Positions 35,407-49,319 are shown, counted from the first letter of the stretch. The stretch is 64,000 nt of DNA from Atopsyche davidsoni (GCA_022113835.1 JAILWY010000012.1:12586001-12650000), one strand, 5' to 3'. The notes: generated from the letters alone by a model not told the origin. Numbers and translations are program-made.

Positions 35407-38400
35407 AACATAGTGATTTAAGTTTTTTCATGGGCGTTTGCAGCTATTTGTGTCTGTGTTTTTATTGACGAATTAATAATTGTTTACCTTGACAGAATAC
35501 ACAGCTCCAATTTTAACGAAATTTTTAAATCTCGAAAAATGTGATATTTTTCAATCATTGATGCCATCGCAATTTATTGAATAATTTCTTCAGATAATTA
35601 AGTCATTCTGAAATAATAATCCCGTAATTAACGAAATCAAATTGTAATTTTTTTTAATTTGTAGCCACTCGCCAATTCTTCTCAGTAGATTAGATCTCAC
35701 CGTTCTTATGTTCATTAAAAATATTCGCATAAAATTACTGTGTAGCATTTTAACAATAAGGTTGTTAATTATTTAAAACCATTTTAGGACATGCAATGAT
35801 TTATTTATGATATGGTTTGAGGTTTTTTTTATATTTAAGCTACTGCGACTTCTTCAAAACGACTCATTGACTACGTTGCTAAAATTTAGATAACCAGCGT
35901 ATGAGTAAGAAACATTTATAAAAACGTTCAAGATTTATACACTGGTATTGAACAAAATTTAAATTCGAGGACACATCTAAAGATTCGACATATTTCATGG
36001 TCTTGTGGATTCTCTGCCGAAAATATACATGAATACTCTCAGGAGAGAATTAATATAAAAATACTCACAGCCACAACAAAACAAAGGTTAAAAAATGTTA
36101 AAAAAGTTAGCCAAGACTTGGCACTTAGAACCTACCATGGATTAAGAATTTCCAATTCTTGGATTTTTCTTTATCTTATTAGGATTTCCCAAGATATGAT
36201 ACGGCAGCCATTCACCCACACTAGGCATACTAATGATTTTTATATATAAATTTATAACGAGTATCATTAAATAAAAAAATAATATTTTAACTATCTGGAA
36301 AACAGTGCTATATTTTCGAAAAAAATTGTTACCCTTGTATTTATCACATAAGAAGATTTGAGATGTAGTTATTGTATGACCAAATTATTGTTAGTCACCG
36401 CCTTGGGCTTTCTGAGGTCCATCGGATGAAGTTGCGGAGCATGGGTGGCTAAAAATTAATACGGATTTAGATTCAACTGATAAATTATTCACAGCTCGTA
36501 AACTGTTTAAGCCCAGCTCCGCGTCCTCTCGGGCGGCTCCGCTCGCACGAAACAATTACAGTGTATTACTTTCAGTAGGAGGCAAGGCGCTATTACACTC
36601 TTTAGCGTCCAATTTAACCCTCCGCGTACTATAAGCCTCGTCAAGTGTACCTTTGGGATTCTTAAAAACCTTTAATAAATCATATTTAACATTTAAAATT
36701 CAAACACGTTATGTATCATTAAAAATATTAGGTGCCACATCAGCAGTATCAAAAAAACTATTTTATATGACTCGTCTTCAAAATATAATCAAACGTTGAA
36801 AAATATAAAAGCCATATTTTATATGAATAAAAATTAGCAAATAAATGTAACAAATATAGACCTAAACTATTCAGATCTTAAATCTTAATATTTTTAGACC
36901 ATTTTAAGTAAATTTTTAAGAATAGTGGCATCGCTTTATCAGTTTTAAAAAACAGTATTTATAAATTAATGTAGATATTTAAAAACAAAAATACTGTTGT
37001 ATTTTTATTTATTGCCTTCTTGTGACCTTATAATAAGCATAATAACTCAATGTATATTATACTAAAGGTTAAGTGACCAAGCTACTCATTGGTAAAATTG
37101 CATTTTTATTGTATGAGGCGTGGGAGGTCAAACATATGTATGACGTACCGGCTATCTTCTTATTTAGCTTGTAATGAATCGATCTCCGGCGGAGAGTTCG
37201 TCTTTTTTATAAATGAAAATTAAATATCCCTGAAGCCCTATTTATGTACTACGCTGTAAGAGAAACGATTAAAAATTAATTTAATAAAATATAGTAAATG
37301 GAACGAGACAATTAATTTTTCAATCCGCACGGTCATCTGGCCATCTTGGGCCAGTGGAAACAGAGTCGAGGCTTCTCATTCAGGCTACTTGAACATGGGT
37401 GTACTCCACTCGCGGTACTTACATAAAACTAGTTATAAGTAGGCACAAATGCGTAAAAATCATCAGCGAAAACTGACGAGGCTCAAATTGTGTGCTTAGA
37501 CTTAACATCACCATCAATCATACATCATTAATTTTAATGCTACCTTTAAGGTTAAATGTACCTTGAAATTCACGAATACATGAAAAAGTAATAAATTATG
37601 GTTGCTGCAAAGTCTGTCTAAAATTTTAATTATCAAATTTTCATTATTTCTAATATTTATATACAATATAATTTTTTTGGCCTAAAATGTATTGTAAACC
37701 AAGCCACAATATTCATTGAATCTCTAATAATAGAAGTTGCTGATAATGCTATCAATATTTTTTTACGTTTATTTTTTGTTACGTAAAAAAAAATATTTTC
37801 TTGATATTGTATATATAAAATGTTTCAACTCATCCAGTCAAAATAATTACTTTAATTATCCCATAATTAATACAGCCTGACTGTTTTAATCGCTTACGTA
37901 CCTACTTAAAAATTATTTTTATTTACATAATAATGAGTATTTATCCATGTTTCAGCAATCATGAATAAGCTTATGTTAATTTTATATTTATACTATATTT
38001 ATGGTTACAATGATCCTAAATCACACATAGTTGCTTTGTTTCTTTAAATAATTTTTGACGATCAATGTCTGAATCGGTAAAAACAAATCAACTCATCGGT
38101 GGGAAGTTAATCTCATGCGCGATTAGATTACATTAAGGATTTAGGATGATTACGAGCTGCTGCAAATGTGACTGTTTTGGGTAGACGTGAATATTTGTAG
38201 TTTTGATCAAATTTTCTCCCTCGGTTTTATGTTCAGCAGACTAGGCAAAAATAACCGCGACAAACAAACGTTGACGGCAATTAATAATGACTCACTGATT
38301 CCAACTACTAAGGTCTTTCCGGCAACAAAATTATCGCTTCCTAACTGCCGTTTATACACGTCATTTGCAAAGCCAAAGTATATGTAAGACGTCACATCTA

Positions 38401-38573
38401 GTCTACTTTTTATATATCATTGGAGTCAAGGAGTAAAGGTTGTAAAGTTACTCAACAACGTTTAGTTAAATTATTTCACGTAACACGGACAGTAACTTTC
38501 TAGCAACACAGTGTCGTATTTATATGAAAAACGCCTTTTGGTTTGCAGGTTGGGCTAACTAGCAGCAATCTTG

Positions 38574-38594
38574 CTTCAGGAGTGACTCCTGAAG
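38574..38594. repeat. Perfect 21-bp palindrome
   Basis: CTTCAGGAGT and ACTCCTGAAG flank one central base. Confidence 0.8.
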
Positions 38595-41500
38595 TATGTG
38601 TTCCCTTCACTTTTTCATGACTTTTTTGCATACTTCCTCCCTTTGTAATTTACAATTATTTATCTCTCGAGTGGCATACACGTACCATATCATCTAAAAG
38701 TATAAATAGTTTGATTTAACTCACGAACAAACACGGTTACATCTAACTGCCGGATCTGTGAGAAATATATTACAACCGAGTACTTAGGACAAAATTGTTT
38801 TTAAAAAATACTCGTTAGGCTCCAAATACAATTAAATGAGCTGGACGCGCATTTCTAAACAAGCGTGAAGTGTTTTTTTGGTTTTATTTTTTTATAATGT
38901 GACTTATCAACTTCAAGTCATTTTTTATAAGCCAGGGGCCTATTTTAATTTGATGTAATATGATTTACGTTGATTTGACAGCATAATGCAACATTATAAA
39001 AATTCAAACCTACGGTAGATGGTTACGCATAGATTGCCTACTGACCTCTTTCTTACTGACTATGTTCTCTTTTGATAAGTATTCTTATTCTGTAACAGTT
39101 GATTCCAGAAAAAATATAAAGTAAATTTACTAATCTGTACTTTTCATTGTATTTATTTAAAAACTGTTAATTTCCCCGTAAATTAGTGTTTGGTAATTAA
39201 CGAAATAAGGCAGTCTAATTAGACGGCGTTATTGAATATGCATGAGCGATCGTAAGTTATCAACATAAGTTTAATAATTATACTAATAAAATAAAAATAA
39301 TATTCACTCCTAACTTTGAGAGCACAATAATTCATTTTGTCCTTATTGGTTAAAACTATTAAACATATTAAAATATATTTGTAAATAATTTATATATATT
39401 TATAATAAAACTAACATTTCATTTGCATTATTTGTAATATAGAGAACAAATGTGATTTTTACTGATCGAATTCAACAATAATCACATGACACAAATTTAG
39501 TTCGCGTTAATTTGCGATAATCACTTTGCTCTATCAATATTCTGTCATATTTCTTAAACACCATTTCAGGACTTTTGTTTTCACGTATGACTGAAATAAA
39601 GTTATTACTAAAATGTGATTCTTTCAAATCTTTCAAATCTGGATACAATACAAAACTTATCGTTAATCACATTAGAGTGAAGTGAAAATGTAAAATTAAA
39701 ACAGCTTGTGACGTGATGTGGTTGAATTTGGTTTTCATAGTTATACTATATAAATACTTCACTGTTGAATAAATAACCTATAAATATAAGACATCCACAC
39801 CAAGTCTTTCTAAATGCACACATACTTTCCGAACTAATCCTTGCACACCAGGCGTGAGTGGTTTACCTCGAATGCGTATTAAAGTAGCAACCACAGCGAC
39901 GCTGCAACCCACATCGAGTCTGGCTCCAACAAAAAAAACATATTTCATATTCATATATAATTTTTTTTAATGTGGGGAAGGTCATCGAGATATTTTGATA
40001 TTCCGATATCAAAAATAATGTCGATATGATTTCTCCAAAACCAGTGTGTGTAAAAAAAAAATGCTCCGGCGAAAACACTGGAGGACTACGGAAAACCGAC
40101 GTCCAAACACAACGTGTGTATTCGTTACTCAATATGTTTTTAAATAATAACTTATGTTAAATTTAATATGCGTGTTTAAAATATAATCATCTTACTGAAA
40201 ATTATTTTAAAATTTGATTTTAGCCTGTGTCATTTTTTACTTTATCTAACCGCTAACTGAAAAGTTCAGCTAAGATTCTAAAGCCCAGAAACTTCTCCAG
40301 ACTGTCAGATTTCTTGCAATACGTCTCGGAAATTCATAAAATTTTACTATTTGTACACATTGATAAATAGTTACCAATATACAAAAATAAATACCGCTAG
40401 ACTAACGGTTAGAATAAATTACATTTGAAAGTTAATTCGTTGATAATGTGAGGTTATGCGTATTGTTACAATTAAAATTACATTAGTAACTATAAAAACT
40501 AAGTCGTTTTTTACACTTTTAACAGTGGCCCTAAGGCTCAGAAGTTACAAATTACAACGTTATACGTCCAACGGGTTCAAAATATCAAATCTTCGTGCTG
40601 GAATTTAAACCGGGTTTTCTGTGCTATCTACTCTCCCAAAAGTTACTTCGTCTGAATTCAGCGAAATTTACTTTCTTCTGTAAATTTGGTGTACAGCATT
40701 TATAATTATGATTTCTAATTATCATTATATATACCTTTGACAACAGTTAATATTATAATGTTTATCAAAAGTCTCTGTAGACATGTTAAATGCTCTTTTA
40801 AAAGTAGCGAAATGAGTAACACCTAATCAACCACACTCCGTATTTAATAACTAGAAGTTATGAGTAAACAAAACAAAACATTATATTCAACTTTCTCTAT
40901 TGTTACAATTTTCAATAGTTTTGTTTGTCGTTTTTAAAATGTATTTTGGCGTGACAATTCTTGTAGGTTTTTTAATCGCAACTGTGTTGAAATAATATTT
41001 TTTACTTTTATCTGAAGCTTCAAAATTATTATATTAAATTAAGGCGAAAAGTTTTCAAATACCAAATTACAAAACGAGTGTATTAAATTTTTTTTTTTTG
41101 TCCTAAAAATCGTTGCGCAATTCGTTTCGTGCATGTTTTTCTTATTACTATTCCAAATATTATTACAATATTCCCAGATATTGTTAGATGTCACAACAGT
41201 ATTCTATGTCATTGCTTATGATTGGTTATTTTAATATCCTTCTTACATCGTTAGCCATAAATTTCACTCACACTGTCGAGACTTACTTTAAATACTTTGC
41301 AAAAAAAAATACGATACAAATAATCAACTTTCAGTGGAATTATAGTCTCCAAAAGTCAATAATTAGCGGTTGAATTTTTTTAAGCATTCTTTACAGCCTT
41401 TCACTTCTGTTAATAGAGAAATTATGGACTACTCATTCGATAAATTTAAAGCTGCATTTGATTTATGATTTTCTTCAATATAAAAAAAAACAAATCAACA

Positions 41501-42250
41501 TAAAAAATATGATTTATCAATGCATTCAACCGAGGTCAAAACTCTGACATCAGCGATAAACCATTCACCTGCCACACAAAACCTGTAAAATTGCATGGCT
41601 TGTACAAGTGGCCGTGAAAACCTGCGAATGTGTGGGAAAATATTGTAAAATTCCGATAGTGTTTATAATCTTTCGTCTGTTGCAACGGCCATGCATTGGA
41701 CTGCATTGCGTTGCACCTTGGCTGTTGTTTCTACAGCCTATTGTTCTAGCCACGAGCGATAAGGCGACGCTCGGCCCCTGCATTCAGCAATATTTTTTTC
41801 TCTTTACACGATGAGCACATGAACTGAAACTGAAATCAAGTAGACTGAGTTAATAATTATTAAATACAATCAGCATCAAAATAGTGCAGCTCTTGCCCTG
41901 GTAAATACATAACCTCCATCTTGTCGTATATCCTTAAATACTAAAACTATTGTCTGTAAATGCGTAATAATCTATTTAATATTATAGTAAGGTTTTGTTT
42001 CTTTCAAACTATGCATTGCAGGAAGCATTAACAACATATTGGCAATTTTAACTTGGTTCTAAAGAGTATGGAGGTAGTATAGTTAAATCAGTTGAATCGA
42101 CTTTTGTTAATATATTTTTGATCAAGACAAGGATTTGTTGTAAGTTCGTCGGATTTCCTTGAGCTATATCTATACATCCACACAATTTTAATTTTTTTTA
42201 TTGATTTTTACTAAGTTTTTTTTTACTATAAATGTTAACGTAATCAATAC

Positions 42251-42253
<3 letters not shown>

Positions 42254-42280
<27 letters not shown>
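42254..42280. repeat. (AT)13 microsatellite
   Basis: A pure AT dinucleotide run. Confidence 0.9.
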
Positions 42281-42282
<2 letters not shown>

Positions 42283-45200
42283 GTATCATCATTTTTTTAA
42301 CCAAAGAAGCCACGATAAAAAAATGGTAACAAACTGACGCTATAGAAATATGAAGCTATGATATCTAGATTATTTTGCAAACAGTAAAAGTTTCAGTCTT
42401 TCGATGACTCTCTAGACGTACAGTAGCTCGTGGACAGCAATATCAAGAGATCTCTGGACCAGCAAATCTACTTGGAAACTAACAGATCCTGACTGGAGCT
42501 ACCACGCAAGAGAGCTAAAGTATCAACTGACACTTAAAATTAAACTTTCATTTGTACCTCCAACTAATAAAGACTAGAAAAACATAAACGTTGGTAGCGT
42601 TTATTAAAATATAGAATGACGTATTTTACTTACTCATCTGACACCTTTGTCCTCTATCGCAAGAATGTCAATTGATTGATCAATTTTATTACTGTTCCAT
42701 CGATTTATAGCTTATATTTAGAAACAGTACAGCAAACTCAGATACCATCACACATCAGTCGATTGAAACACTATTCAAATGAAAATAATACAAAAATTCA
42801 GAACAAACGCTTTTTTCTGTTATAACTGCAATATTGAGAATTCCTAAAATGCACGCCTCTGCATATATTTAATAAAGCCATGAATCGAATAATTATTTTA
42901 TAACTAACAAAGCATTGTCAAATACTCACTTATTTAATTGAGTCTTGTGATAATATACTGACAACTCGCAGCTGTTCAGATTTGATTCAATATGACAACA
43001 CAAACTGCGAATTCAAACACTCGTGTCTAAAATAATATCAATATAAAGCTTTCTACGAAATAACTCGAAAATCCGCCTACTTTGTCCATTAATATTTTCG
43101 CAGTGGAATCCATGCGATTTGTGAATGAAATTGATTAAATCCTGGGACGACTTCTTGGTGGGTTTTTTTTATTTATCGCGGTCAAGTAGATAGAACACTT
43201 GCTACGTGATCTCGGGCTTCCGGTTTCAGGTGTGGGTTTTTTTTTTTAATATCCTTGTTGACAATAAGGCTAATGAAAAGCTTGCCAAGATGGACATGGC
43301 CTGATTTGCTTTTATGACTGCTTGCTTGCTCGACGCTCCCTTGCGCTTTCTGCTTTTACAAAGTAGTATTTTTTGTAGTCTAAGAGTTTGTCTCCCACTC
43401 GCAGTAAAAACATTTTTAAAAACCTTGCATTCGTGAAAATAAAAAATATTTCGACAAGTTTAAACTTAAATTTAATAATTCTCTTATCAAATAAATCTTT
43501 TGTGGAGATTATATTTGTTAAAAAAAAATTGAAGATGAACTAAATATTTACATCTAGTTATTTTCAAAATAAATATTTTTTATTGAAGGTCTTAGCAGCT
43601 CTAGAAAGTAAATTGATCTTTACAGTTATTTTTTTTTACTTCTTAAGTCTAATCACAATTAATACTTCGTTCTGAATAGGAAAAAAAATGTATATACGAA
43701 TATTTATGCGTTAGCTTGTGGAATTGTTGTATGGATAATACATACGCTATTGACATGCATTTCACTTTAGTAATCAATCAAATTTTAATTCAATTTATCA
43801 AATTAATATTAAATTTAAAAACCAGTTTTTAAATTAATATGCTAAGCGATTTCAAATATAAAATACCAAGAGCTATTTAATGTGCCTACTCTTATTTGCA
43901 GGATGATTCCCAACTTTCTTGTCTTCCTTTGTTGAGAGAAGGTGGAATGGCATCGCAAATATTTTTTTAGTATAATAATTAATCAAAATATAATTAAACC
44001 TACACATACACATACATGTATGTTTTTTTTCAATCCATACAACTTCTGTTCTCTTATGAGTTATTATTTTCTTGTTTTATTGTGTTTACAGTGTATCTGC
44101 ATACTTATGAATAATATTAATGCGTTCAATAAACGCGATTGAAAATCGCACAAGTTTATATGATTGATCATGTGTTTATTTAATAGTTAATGGATTTTAT
44201 AACTTCCATGATATTTGTATGTAATGCTTTATTTCATTTTTAAATACATTTCTTACTAACTAAATTTCATTCGTCTGTAGTCCAGTCAAGATGTACATAA
44301 ATTAATACCTAAATAATTATACAAATATTTACTTTTTTTCTTGTTTTTTAATTGCATATAAAATATATTTTTTCTATGTTGCGATTTGCCGATCTTGTAG
44401 ATAAAAAAGTAAACAGAAGAAATAAGATTATACTCTGTTCCTGTAGTTGTCTTTGTCTCGTCTACTGTACGAATTACTACGCAGCCTACACATGTCGCAA
44501 CGCATCCGACGTCCAGCCAGTTTTTTCGACAATGCCGTAACAAAAAAGGGAACTGTTGGCAAATTACCAATCACCTGTCGATTGTGTTGCAACTTGTGCA
44601 GACCGCTTAAGCATAAATAAACGCCCCCACCGGAAAACTGGGATATTTTCGGAATAAAAAAATTATACAACACCACATAAAATTTAAAATATTTGAATAA
44701 AAAAATCCCAAACTTAACTGAGTAATCGGTAAAGTGTATTTCGTATTTATATTATGAGCATGTTTATTATTTATTTAATTCATAATTATAAGCTTTCACA
44801 GTGAATCGTCCCCCGCGGGCATCCCCCTGCCCCAGTGCGGCGCTGGTCGCCGGCGAGTTGACCTGCAGGTCCTTCAGAGCCAGACAGCCAGACTAACCGG
44901 CTGCAGACTGTCACCGTAATGAATGCAAACAGTCTTCAGTCAACACCGGGCTGAATGCACGGAGTAAGCAAAGTCTGTCGATGTCTCCAGACGAAGAGCT
45001 TACCGCTTATTTGCTTACAAAAGTCTTACATAATGTTGTTTTGCTGCAGAAGTGCATAATGTAGACCAGACTTTGCACCGTTTGTAATATTTCGTCTGGT
45101 AAATTTTCCATGTAGGGTAAACTGCTCCATTGTGGACATTTTTTTCTGTATTTATTTTTACGTCAGCGTTACGTCGCATGCTTTGTTTGCAACTCCCTAA

Positions 45201-45299
45201 CATAATAATGCAATGAAGTTACAGGAAAGTTTTCGAAATTACTGATGATGATTTTCATGATTTTTTTGGAGATCTTCTACAGCCTCATTATTATTTTTT
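42281..45299. other. Gene-poor interval with two unusual patches
   Basis: A short segment at 43,168-43,230 (GCGGTCAAGTAGATAGAAC) resembles a SINE head with a tRNA A box. A GC-rich island at 44,805-45,000 carries open stretches on the plus strand but no recognisable domain. Otherwise AT-rich and empty. Confidence 0.45.
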
Positions 45300-45300
45300 T

Positions 45301-45395
45301 TACAATAGTTCTATGGCTATGCTTACAATACTGTATGTGGCTATCCCATGATCCTGACGCAGGTTGTAGGGCTTACAAGGTGTGGCTTAGGTGGC
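45301..45395 (+). repeat. Dispersed repeat, copy 1
   Basis: Words such as TATGCTTACAATAC, ATCCTGACxCAGGTTGT and GGGCTTACAA recur in order and at similar spacing at 50,757-50,840 on the same strand. The pair defines an old dispersed repeat of about 90 bases whose family I cannot name. Confidence 0.7.
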
Positions 45396-46351
45396 AGCGT
45401 ACATATTATAGTCATTGAGTTTGTGTATGGATAAGTACGTATAAAAAAATGAGTGGGGCGACGTTCGCTTTAAATTTGTATTTTTATTATTAGTTTATAA
45501 TCTCTCCGATTTCAACTCAGCACCGATGGCCAAGCGCTCCCCCCACAAATGTCACTGCACATTTGTGCAAACACTGAATATATTCCTCTGAGGTATCCGA
45601 ACTTATCCATGTTGGGATATTTTTAAGCGGCTCACACGTATTGATATTAAGAGGGCTACTTTTTCAAAAATTCCGTTTTCATTCACCAACCCGGACACCA
45701 GAGGTCTCTAGCGTAGCTTTCAATTGGAAACTGAATGACAGTTCTAATTGGACTAAGTTTTGTTATTTATGGTCAATTATAAAGAAGAATTTTTTTTTTT
45801 TAATATTTAATAAATTTATATTGTTGATTTTTCTTTTCAAATATTCAAAAAGGAATAAATATTTATAAACATTTTAAAATAATTATTGTCATATTTAACC
45901 TATTGAAATTATGCAATAAAGCCACATTTCCATGGGACTTTTTGCTAACTTTGCGTGAATAAGCGATTCAGTAAAATTGCAATAAATCGACCACTACTTT
46001 ACATTTTTTAAAATAAAAATTCCAAACAAGAAATATAAATATTCACGCTGAAGTCAAAATCCGTTGTTGGAGGTAAGTCCCATATTTGAGTTTTTTGATC
46101 ATTTTCTTGTACCTTTTGCGAAAAATCGAATGCACCAACCAAAAAAATTTAAATGCAAAAAGTTAGATGAATCCCTTCTTCCAAACGGAAGCTTTTTTTA
46201 TTTCTAATAAATACTCAATACTCTAAAATAATCAATTTTCAACATACAAAAATAAAGTGACATAATACATATATATATATATTTATTTATTTAGACTTAT
46301 ATGTATGTAAATTATAATAAAAAGGCCCAAATATATATGGGCAATTACATG

Positions 46352-46754
46352 GTGACTGACGTTACGTTTTGAGCTTTAATTTCTATTAAACATGCTTTTT
46401 TTTTAATTAAATGTTTTATTATAATTATTAAAACTGATATGGGATGACTTATGAAGTTTAATAGTATCATATATATAAAAAGAATTTGAATCAAATATTT
46501 TTTTAATGGTATTTCAATCAAATATAAATTTGTGACTGACGTTACACATAAAGGACACAACGAATAACACTTTTATTTTGTTTCAAAATTCTCCTTCACC
46601 TAAGCATACTTACTGCACCAAAATTTTTCCTTGCTTTAAACTATAAGAAAACACTTAAAATTACAACAATGAAGGAAAACACGAAGGAAGGAGACATTAA
46701 AAATATAAATGTAACTGTGACTGACGTTACATTTGTTAATGTGACTGACGTTAC
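46352..46754. repeat. Four copies of a 14-bp motif GTGACTGACGTTAC
   Basis: Identical 14-mers start at 46352, 46532, 46717 and 46741, all in the same orientation, with about 180-base spacing between the first three. The motif combines TGACT (AP-1 half site) and TGACGT (CRE half site). Intervening DNA is AT-rich and unlike between copies. This looks like protein-binding subterminal repeats of a transposon or an enhancer-like array. Confidence 0.85.
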
Positions 46755-47520
46755 TACACATACAAGATATATAACAAAAAAATTATTTTATTACTTAAAA
46801 AAGCAATAAAATGCGGTTGCCATGATTTTTTTATAATAAACAAGAAAATACATGCTTTATATTAGTATATGCGTGTAAAATAAAAATAATATATGAATTT
46901 TTTTTTTTTCAAGATGTCCTCTTTAAAATGGAATTGCCCATATAATGAAAACACACATCTCATCAAAAACATTTATTTATTATTAATTGAACAAATATAT
47001 GACACTGGACAGAAATCTGAACATTATAAACAGGTTATTTCTTTTCTTCTTCATCCAGTGCCTCCCTTCATTGGAGTCAGTCCCGCTAATTTGGCTGTAC
47101 TTCCAGCAACTTCTTTTTCAATTTCATGCATGTCTTCATCCAGTGATTCTCCTCAGAGCAGGTTGGCAACCGTATACTCATCCTGAGCCAGTGCTCATGG
47201 TTTTAAAAAATAATGTAGTGGGTCTCTGGGTCCTACACCGCAGTTTTATATTGAAAGGAAAAAAAAAAAACATGTGAAGACTCATACATTACTGTTTGAC
47301 AAAACATTGTCATTATAATATAATCATTGTCTTCAATAGTATATATAAATAAATAAATATATTACTGTTTTGTACAACCTATCGTGCCATCTAGTTCTAG
47401 AATATAATGAAAATTGATTAGGAACATAAAAAATTTGTTACATCTACACCTTCCATGTTCTAATCTGAAACATATGAAATACATTTTAAAAAGAGGATAT
47501 TAAATTATTAGAGGATAAAA
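46755..47520. other. AT-rich interval between motif array and YqaJ relic
   Basis: Two overlapping open frames of about 96 codons (46,893-47,277, plus strand) lie in a slightly GC-richer patch. No domain is recognised on either strand. Confidence 0.4.
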
Positions 47521-47559
47521 AAACAATTAAATTATTATTTATTTTTTATGGCATCAAGA

Positions 47560-48200
47560 ATATATTGTGGATCCCTGATAATCATCGATCTCGTAAATCT
47601 TGGATCAATAAATTCCGGTAGTATGCAATCAAAATAAAATGATTTTAATTTTTCCTACATAATCGTTTCCCAGAACCGATCATCTTTTTCAATAATGACA
47701 ATTTTGAGGGGATATTGAACACCTGACCAGACGGCAAAAATGCACTGCTGTTTTGCAGTAATGTGCGATTGTCCTTGTACTTGAAAATACCATTCGTGGT
47801 GGACGTTTATAGTAATATTCTGTTTTTTATCTATTTTCCAAAATTTTTATTTTTTGTTGAGAATTGCTTCTTCAACACTTGTTCCCGATATTGATAGTGG
47901 ATATTTTACTTCCACAATTTTATCACCACTAATTCTATCAGGTGTTGACGATCTATTATAAAGGGACACAATTCTAAAAAAAAGAAGGAATTTACTAACT
48001 GACAAGATTCACGACACTTTTCATTGGTTTTGGATTGGATTGGTTTACAAGACACTAGTAATATATAAAATAAACTTACTCGTTTCGCTTTTGGATTCTT
48101 AGTATGTATATGAAAGCGAGTATTTCCTTGGCATTTTGAATTTTGTCACAAACTCTGTCCGTCGCCACTGTACATGCAATTATGAATTTTTAGGTTAGAC
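47560..48200 (-). pseudogene. Decayed YqaJ-type exonuclease gene of a mobile element, copy A
   Basis: An exon from 47973 downward (acceptor TTTTTTTTAG) reads TPDRISGDKIVEVKYP, then HEWYFQVQGQ, CIFAVWSG, IIEKDDRFW and FYFDCILPEF. This order of motifs (SPDG...VEVKCP, YYxQVQGQ, VWT, ERDxxFW, FYxxxLLPE) is that of YqaJ/lambda-exonuclease-like nucleases; the E-x-K and the QVQGQ glutamines are visible. Two in-frame stops (TAA after ILNKK, TAG after WETIM) show it is dead. A GTAAGT donor at 48080 marks an upstream exon. Such genes occur in insect genomes as repeated, apparently mobile copies. Confidence 0.7.
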
Positions 48201-48249
48201 TTTGTTATGAATTTGACGAATATGGCCACGTGACCAATGACTGTTAGAC

Positions 48250-48275
48250 CAGGCATCCTCAACCTGCAGCCCGAA
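48250..48275. mobile_element. Possible hAT-type left terminus
   Basis: CAGGCATCCTCAACCTGCAG then CCCG matches the hAT terminal pattern CAGGxxTCCxCAACCTGCGGCCC fairly well. No partner end was found. Confidence 0.3.
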
Positions 48276-48899
48276 ACACGTATTCCAAAGTGAAATATGC
48301 AAGAAATGTATATAGAAATCGACTTACTGATTCTCACCTTGATAACGTATTGAGAGTAGTGTGTAGCAATTATAAACCTGATTTTTCTAAAATAAAAAAG
48401 TTTTATCTCAATATCACACTAAATTTGAAATAGGCGTTTGGATATATTTAGGTTTTAAAGAGTAAGATTTAATACATGGGAAATAAGTGTAAAACCAAGT
48501 CCCCACTAACTAATTGCCTGAAAAAAGCCATTACTCAAAAATATTGCATGTGTGACTTGTAAGAAAAAAAATGTTGAGTATCACTGGGTCGGGTATTACG
48601 GTCGCAAATTGCTCCTGTGTCGAAATTGTCATTTGTACAAAGTAGCTATGTTGCCAAATTGACATCTTAGAGAGAGACATGCTTTCAATGCAATGTTGCC
48701 AATACTAACAAAGAAAAAAACGCGTCATTTAATTTATTTGATTATCACTTTATACATGTATTAACATTATACATATATGTGTATTACGACATATAAATTA
48801 AAAAGGTCCCATATATATATATATATAATAATAATAATAAAAACACATAGTTTTTTAAAATCAATTATTTATTTTAAAACATACCAAAACATGTCAATC

Positions 48900-49310
48900 A
48901 AACAAAAATTGAATGTCAATTTCAATCGAAACAATGTCAATTGAAAAGTATAAGCAGGATATTTTATTTTGAATAAATCATTGTCTTCATTGGTAAATGA
49001 ATAAAGTTTTGTAGGTTAGGTCCACCACTTGATACACATATAAAGGAACATAATCTATAAAAAAAAAAACAAGGAATTTATAAGTAACTATTAACTGATA
49101 TTTATATATAAACTTACCCTTTTGCAATCCTATTTTTGGTTATTTCACACAAATCGAAAGCCGCGTTTTGACAAACGAGCATAGTAGCATCTGAAGCTGT
49201 CATCCATCTAGTGTGTAAACAATCCCGAATACATTGTCTATGCACGGAACACGGCTCTGCGCTTACCAGTCACTCACGTCACAAATATTCCAGCTAGATT
49301 TTTAAATAAA
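48900..49310 (-). pseudogene. Second, more decayed copy of the YqaJ-type gene, copy B
   Basis: On the minus strand an exon-like stretch (RWMTASDATMLVCQNAAF then DLCEITKNRIAKG) ends at a GTAAGT donor near 49,117. After an intron ending in TTTATAG, the next piece reads NEDNDLFKIKYPAYT, matching GDKIVEVKYPLSI of copy A. Both copies point the same way and share the intron position. It is heavily broken. Confidence 0.5.
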
Positions 49311-49319
49311 ATACATTTT

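Larger units (their letters stand above)
33772..42250. other. Gene-poor AT-rich interval
   Basis: If the promoters at 33 kb are real this is largely intron. I see a possible exon at 35,074 onward, a TATG-type simple repeat at 35,243-35,300, a palindrome at 38,574 and an (AT)n run at the right edge. A slightly GC-richer patch at 36,390-36,660 has no usable frame. Confidence 0.45.

Noticed and set aside
41565..41814. Overlapping sense and antisense frames of about 70 codons
   Set aside because: Both strands open over the same short GC-richer patch with no recognisable domain.
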